From contig NZ_CP107880.1 of NCBI RefSeq assembly GCF_036013745.1, forward strand, positions 1,364,001-1,428,000: a stretch of 64,000 nt of DNA. The letters are read 5' to 3'. Made by a program: the position numbers and the translations under genes. Shown here one piece after another: positions 54,225 to 62,488 of the stretch (position 1 is its first letter; each line of letters opens with the position of its first letter). The stretch is from Streptomyces sp. NBC_00483. Lineage in GTDB: Bacteria; Actinomycetota; Actinomycetes; Streptomycetales; Streptomycetaceae. The notes under the pieces are model-generated. The model did not search any database and was not told the origin of the DNA. It saw only the letters and a list, made by a program, of their open reading frames with translations.

Positions 54225-57197
54225 TCAGGCCTTCGCGAACAAGTCCACGTACGTCTTGCGGAGTTCGGCCTTCTGGACCTTGCCCATGACGTTGCGGGGC
54301 AGCGACTCCACGACGCGTACCGCGCGCGGGTGCTTGAAACGGGCGAGGTCGGGGGCGATGGAGTCGATGAGGTCCCGCTCCTGCGGCTCCTGGCCCGGCG
54401 CCGCGACGACGACGGCGACGACCGTCTCGCCGAAGTCCGGGTGCGGGACGCCGATCACGGCGGATTCGAGGACCGTGGGGTGGGCGTCGAGAAGCGTCTC
54501 GATCTCCTTCGGGTAGACGTTGAAGCCGCCGGAGATGATCAGGTCCTTGCCGCGCCCGGAGATGCAGAGGTAGCCGTCCTCGTCGATGAGGCCGAGGTCG
54601 CCGGTGATGAAGAAGCCGTCCTCGCGGAACTCTGCGGCGGTCTTCTCGGGCATCTGCCAGTAGCCGGCGAAGACGTTGGGGCCGCGGACCTCGACGCTGC
54701 CGACCTCGCCGTCGGGCAGCGGCTTTCCGGTCTCGGCGTCCACCACGCGGATCTCGGTGCCGGGCAGCGCCTTGCCGACGGTGCCGGGCTTGCGGGGCCC
54801 GCCCTCGTACGGGTTGGTGGTGTTCATGCCGGTCTCGGTCATGCCGTAGCGCTCCAGGATGGCGTGTCCCGTGCGGGCCTCGAACGCCTCGTGGTCGCTG
54901 GCGAGCAGCGGCGCCGAGCCGGAGACGAACAGGCGCATGGAGGCGCAGGTCTCCGGGGTGACCTTCTCGTGCTTGAGCAGGCGCGTGTAGAAGGTGGGCA
55001 CGCCCATGAGCACGGTGGCGCGCGGCAGCAGCTCCGCGATCGCGTCGGCGTCGAACTTCGGCAGGAAGAACATGGAGGCGCCCGAGGCGAGCACCATGTT
55101 GGCGGCGACGAACAGGCCGTGGACGTGGAAGATCGGCAGGGCGTGGATCAGCCGGTCCTCGGAGGTGAACTGCCAACTGCCCAGCAGCGCCTCGCAGTTG
55201 GAGGCGAGGTTCTCGTGCGTGAGGATCGCACCCTTGGAGCGGCCCGTGGTGCCGGAGGTGTAGAGGATGGCCGCCGGGTCGCTCGCCGCGGCCTCGTGTA
55301 CGTCGTCGTGGTGGGCGTCGCCTTCGAGGAGGCTGCCGTCGCCCGCGGTGCCGAGGGTCTCGACGACGAGGTCCGGGCCCTCGCGGTGGGCGTGGTCGGC
55401 GCGGCGCTGCGGCGGGCAGACGAGGACACGCGGCTTGGCGTCGCCGATGAAGTAGTCGATCTCGGCGCCCGTGTAGGCGGTGTTGAGCGGCAGGAACACG
55501 CCGCCGATCTGCAACGTCGCCAGGTAGAGGGCGATGGCCTCGACCGACTTGTCGACCTGCATGGCGACGCGGTCGCCGGGGGTCACGCCGTCGGCGACGA
55601 GGCGCGCCGCGATGCGCCGCACGGTGTCCGCGGTCTCGCGGTAGGTCACGGACCGCCCGTCGGGCAGCTCGAAGAGCGCCTTGTCCGGACGGAGTTCCGT
55701 CTGCTCGACGAAGGACCGGTGGATGGTACGGAAGGGGGCGGTCGCCGCCGAGGGGCTCGTCTGCGTGCTCATCGGGGTGGTTCCTTTCTTCTTTTCCTCC
55801 GAGGCCCGGTCGTACGGGGCCTCGTGCTGCGGGAAGTCTTCTTCGAGGGGCCCGCCGACCGCGACGGCGCCGCGGCGCACGAAGTCCTCGTGGCGGCGCT
55901 CCAACTGGTCCGGTTCGTAGCGGTAGTTGATCATCGCGCCGTAGGACTGGCGCCAGGCTTCGGGCGAGGAGTTGGCGGGCCAGTCGAGCTGCCAGGCGGC
56001 GGCGCCGTTGCCGAGGTGGAAGCGGGCGACGGGGTCGAGGGGGCGGCCGTCGGGGCGACGTTCGGCGACGACGTAGCGGGCGAGGGCCGGGAGGAGGCGG
56101 GGGCGGATGCGCTCGGCGTCGTCGATGACATCCGGGTTGCTCAACTCGGCTGCGAGGGAGGCGAGTTCGGGCTCGTGCCCGGCCCGCGCCTCCAGCCACG
56201 CCCGGAAGCCGGGGATGGGTGACAAGGTCGCGAACTGCGTGAGGTGCGGGAGTTGTTCGCCGACCTGCTCGATGACCTGCTTGATGAGGAAGCTGCCGAA
56301 GGAGACTCCGGCGAGGCCGTCGAGCGCGTTGTTGATGGAGTAGAGCGCCGCCGTGTCCGCGTCCGCGGGGCTGAGCGCGGGGCCGGGTTCGAGCAGCGGG
56401 GCGATGCTGTCGGGCAGCCCGCGGACGAGGGCGACCTCCACGAAGATCAGGGGTACGTCGCCGATGGCCGGGTGGAAGAAGGCGTAGACGCGGCGGTCCT
56501 CGGGCTCGATGCGGCGTCGCAGTTCGGCCTCGGACGCCATCGAGTGCACCCGCTCGCCGCGCAGCAGATGCCGGTGCAGCTCGGGCGGCGAGTCCACGGT
56601 GACCTCCTCCATGCGCAGGAAACCGCGGTTGAACCAGGAGGTGAGCAGGTGGTGGAAGTCGTGGTCCAGGGGCCGCAGTTCGGGGTGTGCGGGCAGCAGG
56701 CGGCGCAGGTCGGCGCGCATGTGGACCAGGGCGAGGGTGGCGTCGGGCGCGTGGTTCATGCGGCGCAGGAGCTGCTGGCGGGCCGGCTCGACGACGTCGA
56801 AGAGGTGGACGAGCTCCGCCTCTCCCTGGGAGCCGGTGGCGCGGGCCTCTTCCCAGCGGCGGTAGGCGGTGCGGACCTGGTCGGCGTCGGCGTCGTAGGT
56901 CTTGGTGATGTGGGCGAAGAAGGCGAGCCGGCCGGCGTCGTCGAGCGCGTCGTAGGCGGCGAGGGCGCGGGCTGCGACGGCGCGCGTGGAGGCCTCGCCG
57001 ACGTCGCTCATCAGGACTTCGCAGGCCGCGAGCAGCTGGTCGAGCGGGGCGTCGGCGGTGGACCGGTCGGTGCCGCCGTCCGCTCGTCCGCCGAGCTTTC
57101 CGAGGGCTCGGTACAGGTCGGTGAGCAGCCAGCCGTCATGGCGGTCGTCGTGGTGTTCGTCGTGGTGTCCGTCGCGGTGTTCCTCACGCCGTTCCAT
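54225..57197 (-). CDS. Malonyl-CoA decarboxylase-malonyl-CoA synthetase fusion
   Basis: One uninterrupted 990-residue frame from ATG 57197 (GGGAG upstream). Residues about 1-460 are a malonyl-CoA decarboxylase with the catalytic SPIPGF and FHLGNGA motifs. Residues about 476-990 are a malonyl-CoA synthetase (MatB) with YTSGTTGRSKG, DLIISGGFNVYP and the catalytic Lys in VMGKVQKAELRK. Separate matA and matB genes are usual. The linker holds a good SD (AAAGGAA) and ATG at 55772, so a free synthetase (515 aa) may also be made. It converts malonate via malonyl-CoA to acetyl-CoA and CO2. Confidence 0.85.
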   Translation of the reverse strand: MERREEHRDGHHDEHHDDRHDGWLLTDLYRALGKLGGRADGGTDRSTADAPLDQLLAACEVLMSDVGEASTRAVAARALAAYDALDDAGRLAFFAHITKTYDADADQVRTAYRRWEEARATGSQGEAELVHLFDVVEPARQQLLRRMNHAPDATLALVHMRADLRRLLPAHPELRPLDHDFHHLLTSWFNRGFLRMEEVTVDSPPELHRHLLRGERVHSMASEAELRRRIEPEDRRVYAFFHPAIGDVPLIFVEVALVRGLPDSIAPLLEPGPALSPADADTAALYSINNALDGLAGVSFGSFLIKQVIEQVGEQLPHLTQFATLSPIPGFRAWLEARAGHEPELASLAAELSNPDVIDDAERIRPRLLPALARYVVAERRPDGRPLDPVARFHLGNGAAAWQLDWPANSSPEAWRQSYGAMINYRYEPDQLERRHEDFVRRGAVAVGGPLEEDFPQHEAPYDRASEEKKKGTTPMSTQTSPSAATAPFRTIHRSFVEQTELRPDKALFELPDGRSVTYRETADTVRRIAARLVADGVTPGDRVAMQVDKSVEAIALYLATLQIGGVFLPLNTAYTGAEIDYFIGDAKPRVLVCPPQRRADHAHREGPDLVVETLGTAGDGSLLEGDAHHDDVHEAAASDPAAILYTSGTTGRSKGAILTHENLASNCEALLGSWQFTSEDRLIHALPIFHVHGLFVAANMVLASGASMFFLPKFDADAIAELLPRATVLMGVPTFYTRLLKHEKVTPETCASMRLFVSGSAPLLASDHEAFEARTGHAILERYGMTETGMNTTNPYEGGPRKPGTVGKALPGTEIRVVDAETGKPLPDGEVGSVEVRGPNVFAGYWQMPEKTAAEFREDGFFITGDLGLIDEDGYLCISGRGKDLIISGGFNVYPKEIETLLDAHPTVLESAVIGVPHPDFGETVVAVVVAAPGQEPQERDLIDSIAPDLARFKHPRAVRVVESLPRNVMGKVQKAELRKTYVDLFAKA
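55773..55790 (-). promoter_or_regulatory. Internal ribosome-binding site for the synthetase part
   Basis: Within the linker, AAGAAAGGAACCACCCCG immediately precedes ATG 55772 (MSTQTSPS). The SD-like core and spacing are as good as for any separate gene here, which suggests the synthetase once had, or still has, its own start. Confidence 0.6.
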
Positions 57198-57248
57198 GTG
57201 CGCTCCCGCCCACGTCTCGCCACGACGCTCGATATGCATCGTGGGGCA

Positions 57249-57264
57249 TGATGTATATAACAAG
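57249..57264. promoter_or_regulatory. Candidate GntR/FCD operator
   Basis: TGTATATAACA (57252-57262) fits the pattern TGT-N5-ACA, similar to FCD-type GntR operators (TTGTATACAA-like). It lies in the 141-bp gap between the divergent fusion gene and the GntR gene. Confidence 0.45.
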
Positions 57265-57338
57265 CGCACGGTAGATCACAGGAGTGACCGGCGCCACCCC
57301 CTGGAGCGGGCGGATAATCTGGGCAATCGGAGGTGGAG

Positions 57339-58010
57339 ATGGCTCGAGTCCCTGAGGCCAGACGCGTGCGCGACGCCCTGGAGAACGCGGTGGTGGACGG
57401 CCGGTACCGGCCGGGCGAACGCCTCGACCCGGCGGAGCTGGAGCGCGAGTTCGGCTGCTCGCGCACGCCGGTGCGCGAGGCGCTGCAGGCTCTCGAGCGG
57501 TCCGGCCTCGTACAGATCCGCCCGAAGCAGGGCACGTACGTCACCGAGCTGAGCGTGTCCGAGCTGGCCGAGCGCTTCGAGGTCATGGCGGAGCTGGAGG
57601 GGATGGCGGCGCGGCTTTCGGCTCGCCGTATAGAGCGTGAGGCGCTGGCCGAGCTCGAGGACGCGCTGCGGGAGTGCGAGCAGCATGCGCGCGCGGGCGA
57701 CGCCGATCCCTACTACTACGCCAACGCCCGCTTCCACGCGATCGTCTACGACTCGTGCGGCAACGAGTATCTGCGGCAGCAGTCCCATGCGCTCAAGCGG
57801 GCCCTTCAGCCTTACCGGCGGCTGCAGTTGAGGGTGCCGGACCGGATGCGGCGGTCCCTCGCGGAGCACCGGGCGATCGCCGACGCGATTGCCTCCGGCG
57901 CGGCGGAGAGGGCGGAGGAGGCGGCGCGTGAGCATGTGCTCGTGCAGGTGAAAGAGTTCAGCCAGTTGGTGCGGACGTGGCGTCATCTGACGGAGCCGGC
58001 GGCGGGCTGA
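57339..58010 (+). CDS. GntR-family regulator (FadR/FCD), probable malonate regulator
   Basis: ATG 57339 (GGAGG five bases upstream; GTG 57333 possible) gives 223 residues. Winged helix EREFGCSRTPVREALQALERSG and an FCD effector domain with metal-binding His (NARFHAIVYDSCGN; AEHRAIADAI) are present. Divergent from the malonate genes, so likely a malonate-responsive repressor, as MatR is in rhizobia. Confidence 0.88.
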   Translation: MARVPEARRVRDALENAVVDGRYRPGERLDPAELEREFGCSRTPVREALQALERSGLVQIRPKQGTYVTELSVSELAERFEVMAELEGMAARLSARRIEREALAELEDALRECEQHARAGDADPYYYANARFHAIVYDSCGNEYLRQQSHALKRALQPYRRLQLRVPDRMRRSLAEHRAIADAIASGAAERAEEAAREHVLVQVKEFSQLVRTWRHLTEPAAG

Positions 58011-58043
58011 CCCTTGGGGTGCGGCGGGCATTGCCTACGTCAC

Positions 58044-58064
58044 GGGCTCTGCCCCGGACCCCGC
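58044..58064. repeat. Intergenic GC-rich repeat, copy 2 (matches 39540-39560)
   Basis: Identical over 21 bp to 39540-39560. It follows the GntR stop by about 33 bp. Confidence 0.75.
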
Positions 58065-58145
58065 GAGTCTCGTCCCAGAGCGGGGCTTATAACCGTCACA
58101 GATACTCGATTGGGCTCCCGGCCGTTCCAACAGAGGATTGAGCGC

Positions 58146-58799
58146 GTGACGGAGACGACGGACACGGCAGGCATGAAGGCGTTCCACCAGGCGGTCACCG
58201 AGTGGGCCGCCGGTGGTTCCGGCACGCCGGCCCGGGAGCTGGCCGTACGTCTGCGGGTGCGCAGCGCCGTACTCCTCGAAGGGCTCAGTGACGTCGCGGC
58301 GGTTGACGCGCTCGCCGAGCGGCGCGGGCGGGACCTCGCGGCCGAGGGCGTGTGCGTCGTGTCCATGGGCGGCGCGATGAACGTGGGCCGTTACGCCCGG
58401 CTGCTCGGACCGGCAGGGCTCGGACTGCGACTGACCGGGCTGTGCGACGAGCGCGAGCGGCGCTATTACGACCGCGCGCTGGAACCGGCCGGCGGGCAGA
58501 TCGAAGGGCCGGGCAGCGGCACCGTTTTCGTGTGCATCGCGGACCTGGAGGACGAGTTCATCCGCGCGCTCGGCGTCGCACGGGTCGAGCAGGTCGTCCG
58601 GGAAGCCGGCGAGTGGCACCCCTGGCAGACCTTCGCCCGCCAGCCCGCCCAGCAGGACAGGCCCGCGCACCGCCGCCTGCGCCGCTTCCTCGGCACCAAG
58701 GCCGGCCGCAAGATCCGCTACGGACGACTGCTGACCGAGGCGGCGTACGACGCCGGGTGCGTGCCCGCGCCGCTCGAGGAGCTTTTCGCGCAGCTGTAG
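58146..58799 (+). CDS. Stand-alone TOPRIM-domain (OLD-like) protein
   Basis: GTG 58146 with AGAGGA upstream gives 217 residues. SAVLLEGLSDVAAVDALAERRG has the first TOPRIM Glu (45) and GLCDERERRYYDRAL the acidic cluster (101-104), resembling the TOPRIM domain of OLD-family nucleases but without an ATPase domain. Conserved C-terminal helices follow. It may be a nuclease or nucleotidyl-transfer relic; no ATPase gene is nearby. Confidence 0.7.
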   Translation: MTETTDTAGMKAFHQAVTEWAAGGSGTPARELAVRLRVRSAVLLEGLSDVAAVDALAERRGRDLAAEGVCVVSMGGAMNVGRYARLLGPAGLGLRLTGLCDERERRYYDRALEPAGGQIEGPGSGTVFVCIADLEDEFIRALGVARVEQVVREAGEWHPWQTFARQPAQQDRPAHRRLRRFLGTKAGRKIRYGRLLTEAAYDAGCVPAPLEELFAQL

Positions 58800-58848
58800 G
58801 CGGCATGCGGCGACGTTTCGGTGCGCCCCGAAGGGTTCACCGGCCACC

Positions 58849-60231
58849 ATGGAGTACATGCACACCACAACAATCCGGCATCGCGGCCCGGTCCTGGCGC
58901 TCATGTGCGTCGGCATGTTCCTGGTGCAACTCGATGTCACCGTCGTCAATGTCGCGCTCCCCCATATCGGAGAGGACCTGCGCACCGACCTTTCCGGGCT
59001 GCAATGGGTGGTCGATTCCTACACTGTCGTTCTCGCCGCGTGCCTGCTGGGCGCGGGGGTGATCGGTGACCGGTGGGGGCATCGCACGGTGGTGCTCGTC
59101 GGGCTCGCGCTGTTTGGCGTTACGTCGCTGCTGTGCGGTCTCGCGCCGAGCGTCGGCACGCTGGTCGCGGCGCGGGCGCTGCAGGGTCTCGCGGCGGCGC
59201 TCTTGCTGCCGAGCACGCTCGCCGTGGTGAACCGGACGTTTCCGAAGCGGGAGGAGAAGGCGCGGGCCCTGGGGGTGTGGGCCGGGGTGTCGGCGCTCGC
59301 GCTGCCGACGGGCCCCGTGCTCGGAGGTGTGCTGGTCACCGCGGTGGGGTGGCGGTCCGTGTTTCTCGTCAATCTGCCGGTGGTGCTCGTGGCCGCCGCC
59401 CTGACCTGGCGATACGTGCGGGCCGACGCGCCGTCCCGCACCGGGCGCCTCGATGTGCCGGGACTGCTCGCCGCGGCCGTCTTCCTCACCGCTCTCGTCT
59501 ATTCGGCGATCTCGGCCGGGCGCTCCGGGGTGTCCGCGGCTCCGGTCGTCGCGGCGGTGGCCGCCGTGCTCGCCGCTGTCGCCCTCGCGCTGTGGGAGCG
59601 GCGGGCGGCGCAGCCGATGTTCCCGCCGGAGTTGGCCCGCAGGCCGGACTTCGTCGGGGCCAACGCGGTGGCCGCCGCCATGAACTTCGTCGGGATCGGC
59701 TCGATCTTCGTGATGACGCTGTATCTGCAGAAGGTCCAGCACCGCGACGCCCTGACGGCGGGGGCGATGCTGCTGCCGCTGTTCGTGCCGTTGGCCGCGT
59801 GCGCGCCCGTCACGGGGAGGCTCGCCGCACGCCTCGGACCGCGGCCGCCGATGGTCGCCGGGCTGCTCGTGGGGGCAGCGGGCTCCGCCTGTCTGCTGGT
59901 ACTCACGCCCGCGTCCACGTATGGCGATCTGCTGCCGACGCTCCTCGGGCTCGGGCTGGGCATGGGGCTGCTGACCGCTGCCGCGGTCGCCGCCGCGTTG
60001 CAGGCGGGGCCGCCGGACCGGCCCGGCCTGTCGTCCGGCGTCAACAACACCGCGCGGCAGGCGGCCGGCGCGCTCGGCATCGCGGTGTTCGGGGCGCTGG
60101 CGCAGGACCCGGAGTCGCCGGCCCGGTTCACGGTGGGGCTGCACCACATCGGCGTACTGGCCGCCGCGCTGTGGCTGGCCGCCGCCGCGTTGACGGTGCG
60201 TGTCGTGCCGCGTCCCGAGCGGCCGCACTGA
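58849..60231 (+). CDS. MFS exporter (DHA2-type, EmrB/QacA-like)
   Basis: A 460-residue protein with about 14 membrane segments. Motif D1 LVQLDVTVVNVALPHIG, motif A GDRWGHRTVVLVG and motif C ALALPTGPVLGGVLV are present. No regulator adjoins. Probable drug or metabolite exporter. Confidence 0.87.
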   Translation: MEYMHTTTIRHRGPVLALMCVGMFLVQLDVTVVNVALPHIGEDLRTDLSGLQWVVDSYTVVLAACLLGAGVIGDRWGHRTVVLVGLALFGVTSLLCGLAPSVGTLVAARALQGLAAALLLPSTLAVVNRTFPKREEKARALGVWAGVSALALPTGPVLGGVLVTAVGWRSVFLVNLPVVLVAAALTWRYVRADAPSRTGRLDVPGLLAAAVFLTALVYSAISAGRSGVSAAPVVAAVAAVLAAVALALWERRAAQPMFPPELARRPDFVGANAVAAAMNFVGIGSIFVMTLYLQKVQHRDALTAGAMLLPLFVPLAACAPVTGRLAARLGPRPPMVAGLLVGAAGSACLLVLTPASTYGDLLPTLLGLGLGMGLLTAAAVAAALQAGPPDRPGLSSGVNNTARQAAGALGIAVFGALAQDPESPARFTVGLHHIGVLAAALWLAAAALTVRVVPRPERPH

Positions 60232-60270
60232 GCGATCGCCCCACGGCGGCCGGAAGTTAATCTTTGCCGC

Positions 60271-60666
60271 ATGCAGTCCTACACAATCGGCCAGGCCGCA
60301 CGGCTGCTCGGCGTCAGCCCCGACACCGCGCGGCGGTGGGCGGACGCCGGGCGGATCGTCACACACCGCGACGCGAGTGGGCACCGGGTCGTCCAGGGCA
60401 AGGATCTCGCCGCGTTCTCCGTGGAGTTGGCCGCGGGCGACGACGCCGACGACCACCCCTCGTACACCTCCGTGCGCAATGCCTTCCCCGGCATCGTCAC
60501 CGCCGTGAAGCTCGGCGACGTCGCCGCCCAGGTGGAGATCCAGGCCGGGCCGCACCGGCTGGTCTCGCTCCTCACGCGAGAGGCGGTGGAGGAGCTGGGC
60601 CTGGAGGTCGGCATGGAGGCCACCGCCCGCGTGAAGTCGACGAATGTCCATATCGACCGTGCGTGA
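60271..60666 (+). CDS. MerR-type HTH fused to a Mop (TOBE) molybdate-binding domain
   Basis: A 131-residue protein. N-terminal MerR-like HTH YTIGQAARLLGVSPDTARRWADAGRIVTHRD (about 5-40), short linker, then a Mop domain SVRNAFPGIVTAVKLGDVAAQVEIQAGPHRLVSLLTREAVEELGL. It is a ModE-like molybdate sensor. It precedes modABC by 158 bp and probably controls it. Confidence 0.87.
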   Translation: MQSYTIGQAARLLGVSPDTARRWADAGRIVTHRDASGHRVVQGKDLAAFSVELAAGDDADDHPSYTSVRNAFPGIVTAVKLGDVAAQVEIQAGPHRLVSLLTREAVEELGLEVGMEATARVKSTNVHIDRA

Positions 60667-60688
60667 GCATCACTCCCCCTCCCACCAC

Positions 60689-60708
60689 ATGTACGTACGA
60701 ACGCACAT
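60689..60708. promoter_or_regulatory. Imperfect palindrome upstream of modA, possible sensor operator
   Basis: ATGTACGT-ACGA-ACGCACAT: 7 of 8 arm bases pair, 4-bp spacer, about 117 bp before modA. Fits a dimeric HTH binding site. Confidence 0.5.
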
Positions 60709-60824
60709 GCACACCCACACCGTCCACCCACCGGGATCATGCGAACCCACAGGCGACTTCCCCCTGGCAGATGCGGCAGTATGGTCGCCGTAAGCGTTCC
60801 AGGACACAGCAGGGGAGCTGAACC

Positions 60825-61661
60825 GTGACAACCCGTTCCGCGCGCAGGACCACGACCCGCCGCATGCTTCAGGTGACCGGCATCGGGGCGGCGGCGCTGC
60901 TGACCCTGAGCGCCTGCGGATCGTCCGACTCCGGGTCCGGTGCGTCCGATGCGGACTCGTCGGGGGCGTCCAGCGGCAAGAAGCTGTCCGGGACGGTGAA
61001 CGTGTTCGCCGCCGCCTCCCTCAAGGAGAGCTTCACGAAGCTGGGCAAGCAGTTCGAGAAGGAGCACCCCGGCACCAAGGTCACCTTCAACTTCGGCGGC
61101 AGCGACAGCCTCGCCGCGGGCATCACCGGCGGCGCCCCCGCCGATGTGTTCGCGGCCGCGAGCCCCAAGACGATGAAGACGGTGACCGACGCCGGTGACG
61201 CCGACGGCAAGCCGAGCACCTTCGTCCGCAACCAGCTGGAGATCGCCACCCTCCCCGGCAACCCGAACAAGGTGTCGTCCCTGAAGGACCTCACGAAGCC
61301 CGGCCAGAAGGTCGTGCTGTGCGCAAAGGAGGTGCCGTGCGGTGCCGCCGCGCAGACGGCCCTCAGCGCCAGCAAGCTGAAGCTCACCCCGGTCTCGTAC
61401 GAGCAGGACGTCAAGAGCGCCCTGACGAAGGTGGAGTTGAAGGAGGCGGACGCGGCGGTCGTGTACAAGACGGATGTGCACGCGGCGGGTGACAAGGTGG
61501 AGGGCGTGGAGTTCCCCGAGTCCAAGGACGCCATCAACGACTACCCGATCGCCCCGCTGAAGAAGGCGCCGAACGCCGCGGCGGGCAAGGCGTTCATCGA
61601 GCTGGTCAAGTCCTCCGACGGGCAGAAGGCGCTGACCGAGGCCGGGTTCCTGAAGCCGTGA
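60825..61661 (+). CDS. modA: Molybdate ABC transporter substrate-binding lipoprotein ModA
   Basis: GTG 60825 with GGGAG upstream gives 278 residues. Signal with lipobox LLTLSAC (Cys31). The mature part has VNVFAAASLKESFTKLGKQFEKEHPGTKVTFNFGGS and AGAPADVFAAAS-like segments, the ModA ligand site. Overlaps modB by 4 bp. Confidence 0.92.
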   Translation: MTTRSARRTTTRRMLQVTGIGAAALLTLSACGSSDSGSGASDADSSGASSGKKLSGTVNVFAAASLKESFTKLGKQFEKEHPGTKVTFNFGGSDSLAAGITGGAPADVFAAASPKTMKTVTDAGDADGKPSTFVRNQLEIATLPGNPNKVSSLKDLTKPGQKVVLCAKEVPCGAAAQTALSASKLKLTPVSYEQDVKSALTKVELKEADAAVVYKTDVHAAGDKVEGVEFPESKDAINDYPIAPLKKAPNAAAGKAFIELVKSSDGQKALTEAGFLKP

Positions 61662-62488
61662 CCGTGGCGGCGAACGACACCGTGGAGGGTGGGGCGCGGC
61701 GGCGCCGTGGCCGCGTCCCTCCGCTGCCGCTGCTTGTACCCGCGCTCGTGGGCCTTGCGTTCCTTGTGGTGCCGCTGATCGCACTGCTCGTACGGGCCCC
61801 GTGGGCGCAGCTGCCCGAGCAGCTGACCAGCCCCGAGGTGTGGCAGGCGCTCCAACTGTCGCTGGTGTGCGCCACGTTGGCGACGCTGGTGAGTCTGGTG
61901 CTCGGGGTGCCGCTGGCCTGGCTGCTCGCGCGCACGGAGTTCCCGGGGCGCGGTCTCGTACGGGCCCTGGTGACGCTGCCGCTGGTGCTGCCGCCCGTGG
62001 TGGGCGGCGTCGCCCTGCTCACCGCGCTCGGGCGCAACGGTGTCGTGGGGCAGTACCTGGTCTCCTGGTTCGGGATCACGCTGCCGTTCACCACGACCGG
62101 TGTCGTGATCGCCGAGGCCTTCGTGGCGATGCCGTTCCTCGTGATCAGCGTCGAGGGCACGCTGCGTGCGGCCGACCCGCGCTACGAGGAGGCCGCCACG
62201 ACGCTCGGCGCCTCCCGGTTCACCGCGTTCCGGCGGGTGACGCTGCCGCTGATCGCGCCCGGGATCGCAGCCGGCGCGGTGCTCGCGTGGGCGCGGGCGC
62301 TCGGCGAGTTCGGCGCGACGATCACCTTCGCCGGCAACTTCCCCGGCCGCACCCAGACCATGCCGCTCGCCGTGTACCTCGCCATGCAGAGCGACCCGGC
62401 CGCGGCGATCTCCCTCAGCCTGGTGCTGCTCGCCGTGTCGATCACGGTGCTTGCGGGCCTGCGTGACCGCTGGATGACCGCGTCATGA
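61658..62488 (+). CDS. modB: Molybdate ABC transporter permease ModB
   Basis: A 276-residue protein with about six membrane segments and the permease loop ATTLGASRFTAFRRVTLPLIAPGI. Overlaps modA and modC by 4 bp each. Confidence 0.92.
   Translation: MTVAANDTVEGGARRRRGRVPPLPLLVPALVGLAFLVVPLIALLVRAPWAQLPEQLTSPEVWQALQLSLVCATLATLVSLVLGVPLAWLLARTEFPGRGLVRALVTLPLVLPPVVGGVALLTALGRNGVVGQYLVSWFGITLPFTTTGVVIAEAFVAMPFLVISVEGTLRAADPRYEEAATTLGASRFTAFRRVTLPLIAPGIAAGAVLAWARALGEFGATITFAGNFPGRTQTMPLAVYLAMQSDPAAAISLSLVLLAVSITVLAGLRDRWMTAS

Noticed and set aside
60667..60824. A molybdenum-cofactor riboswitch before modA
   Set aside because: No characteristic paired-stem pattern found; only the short palindrome is present.
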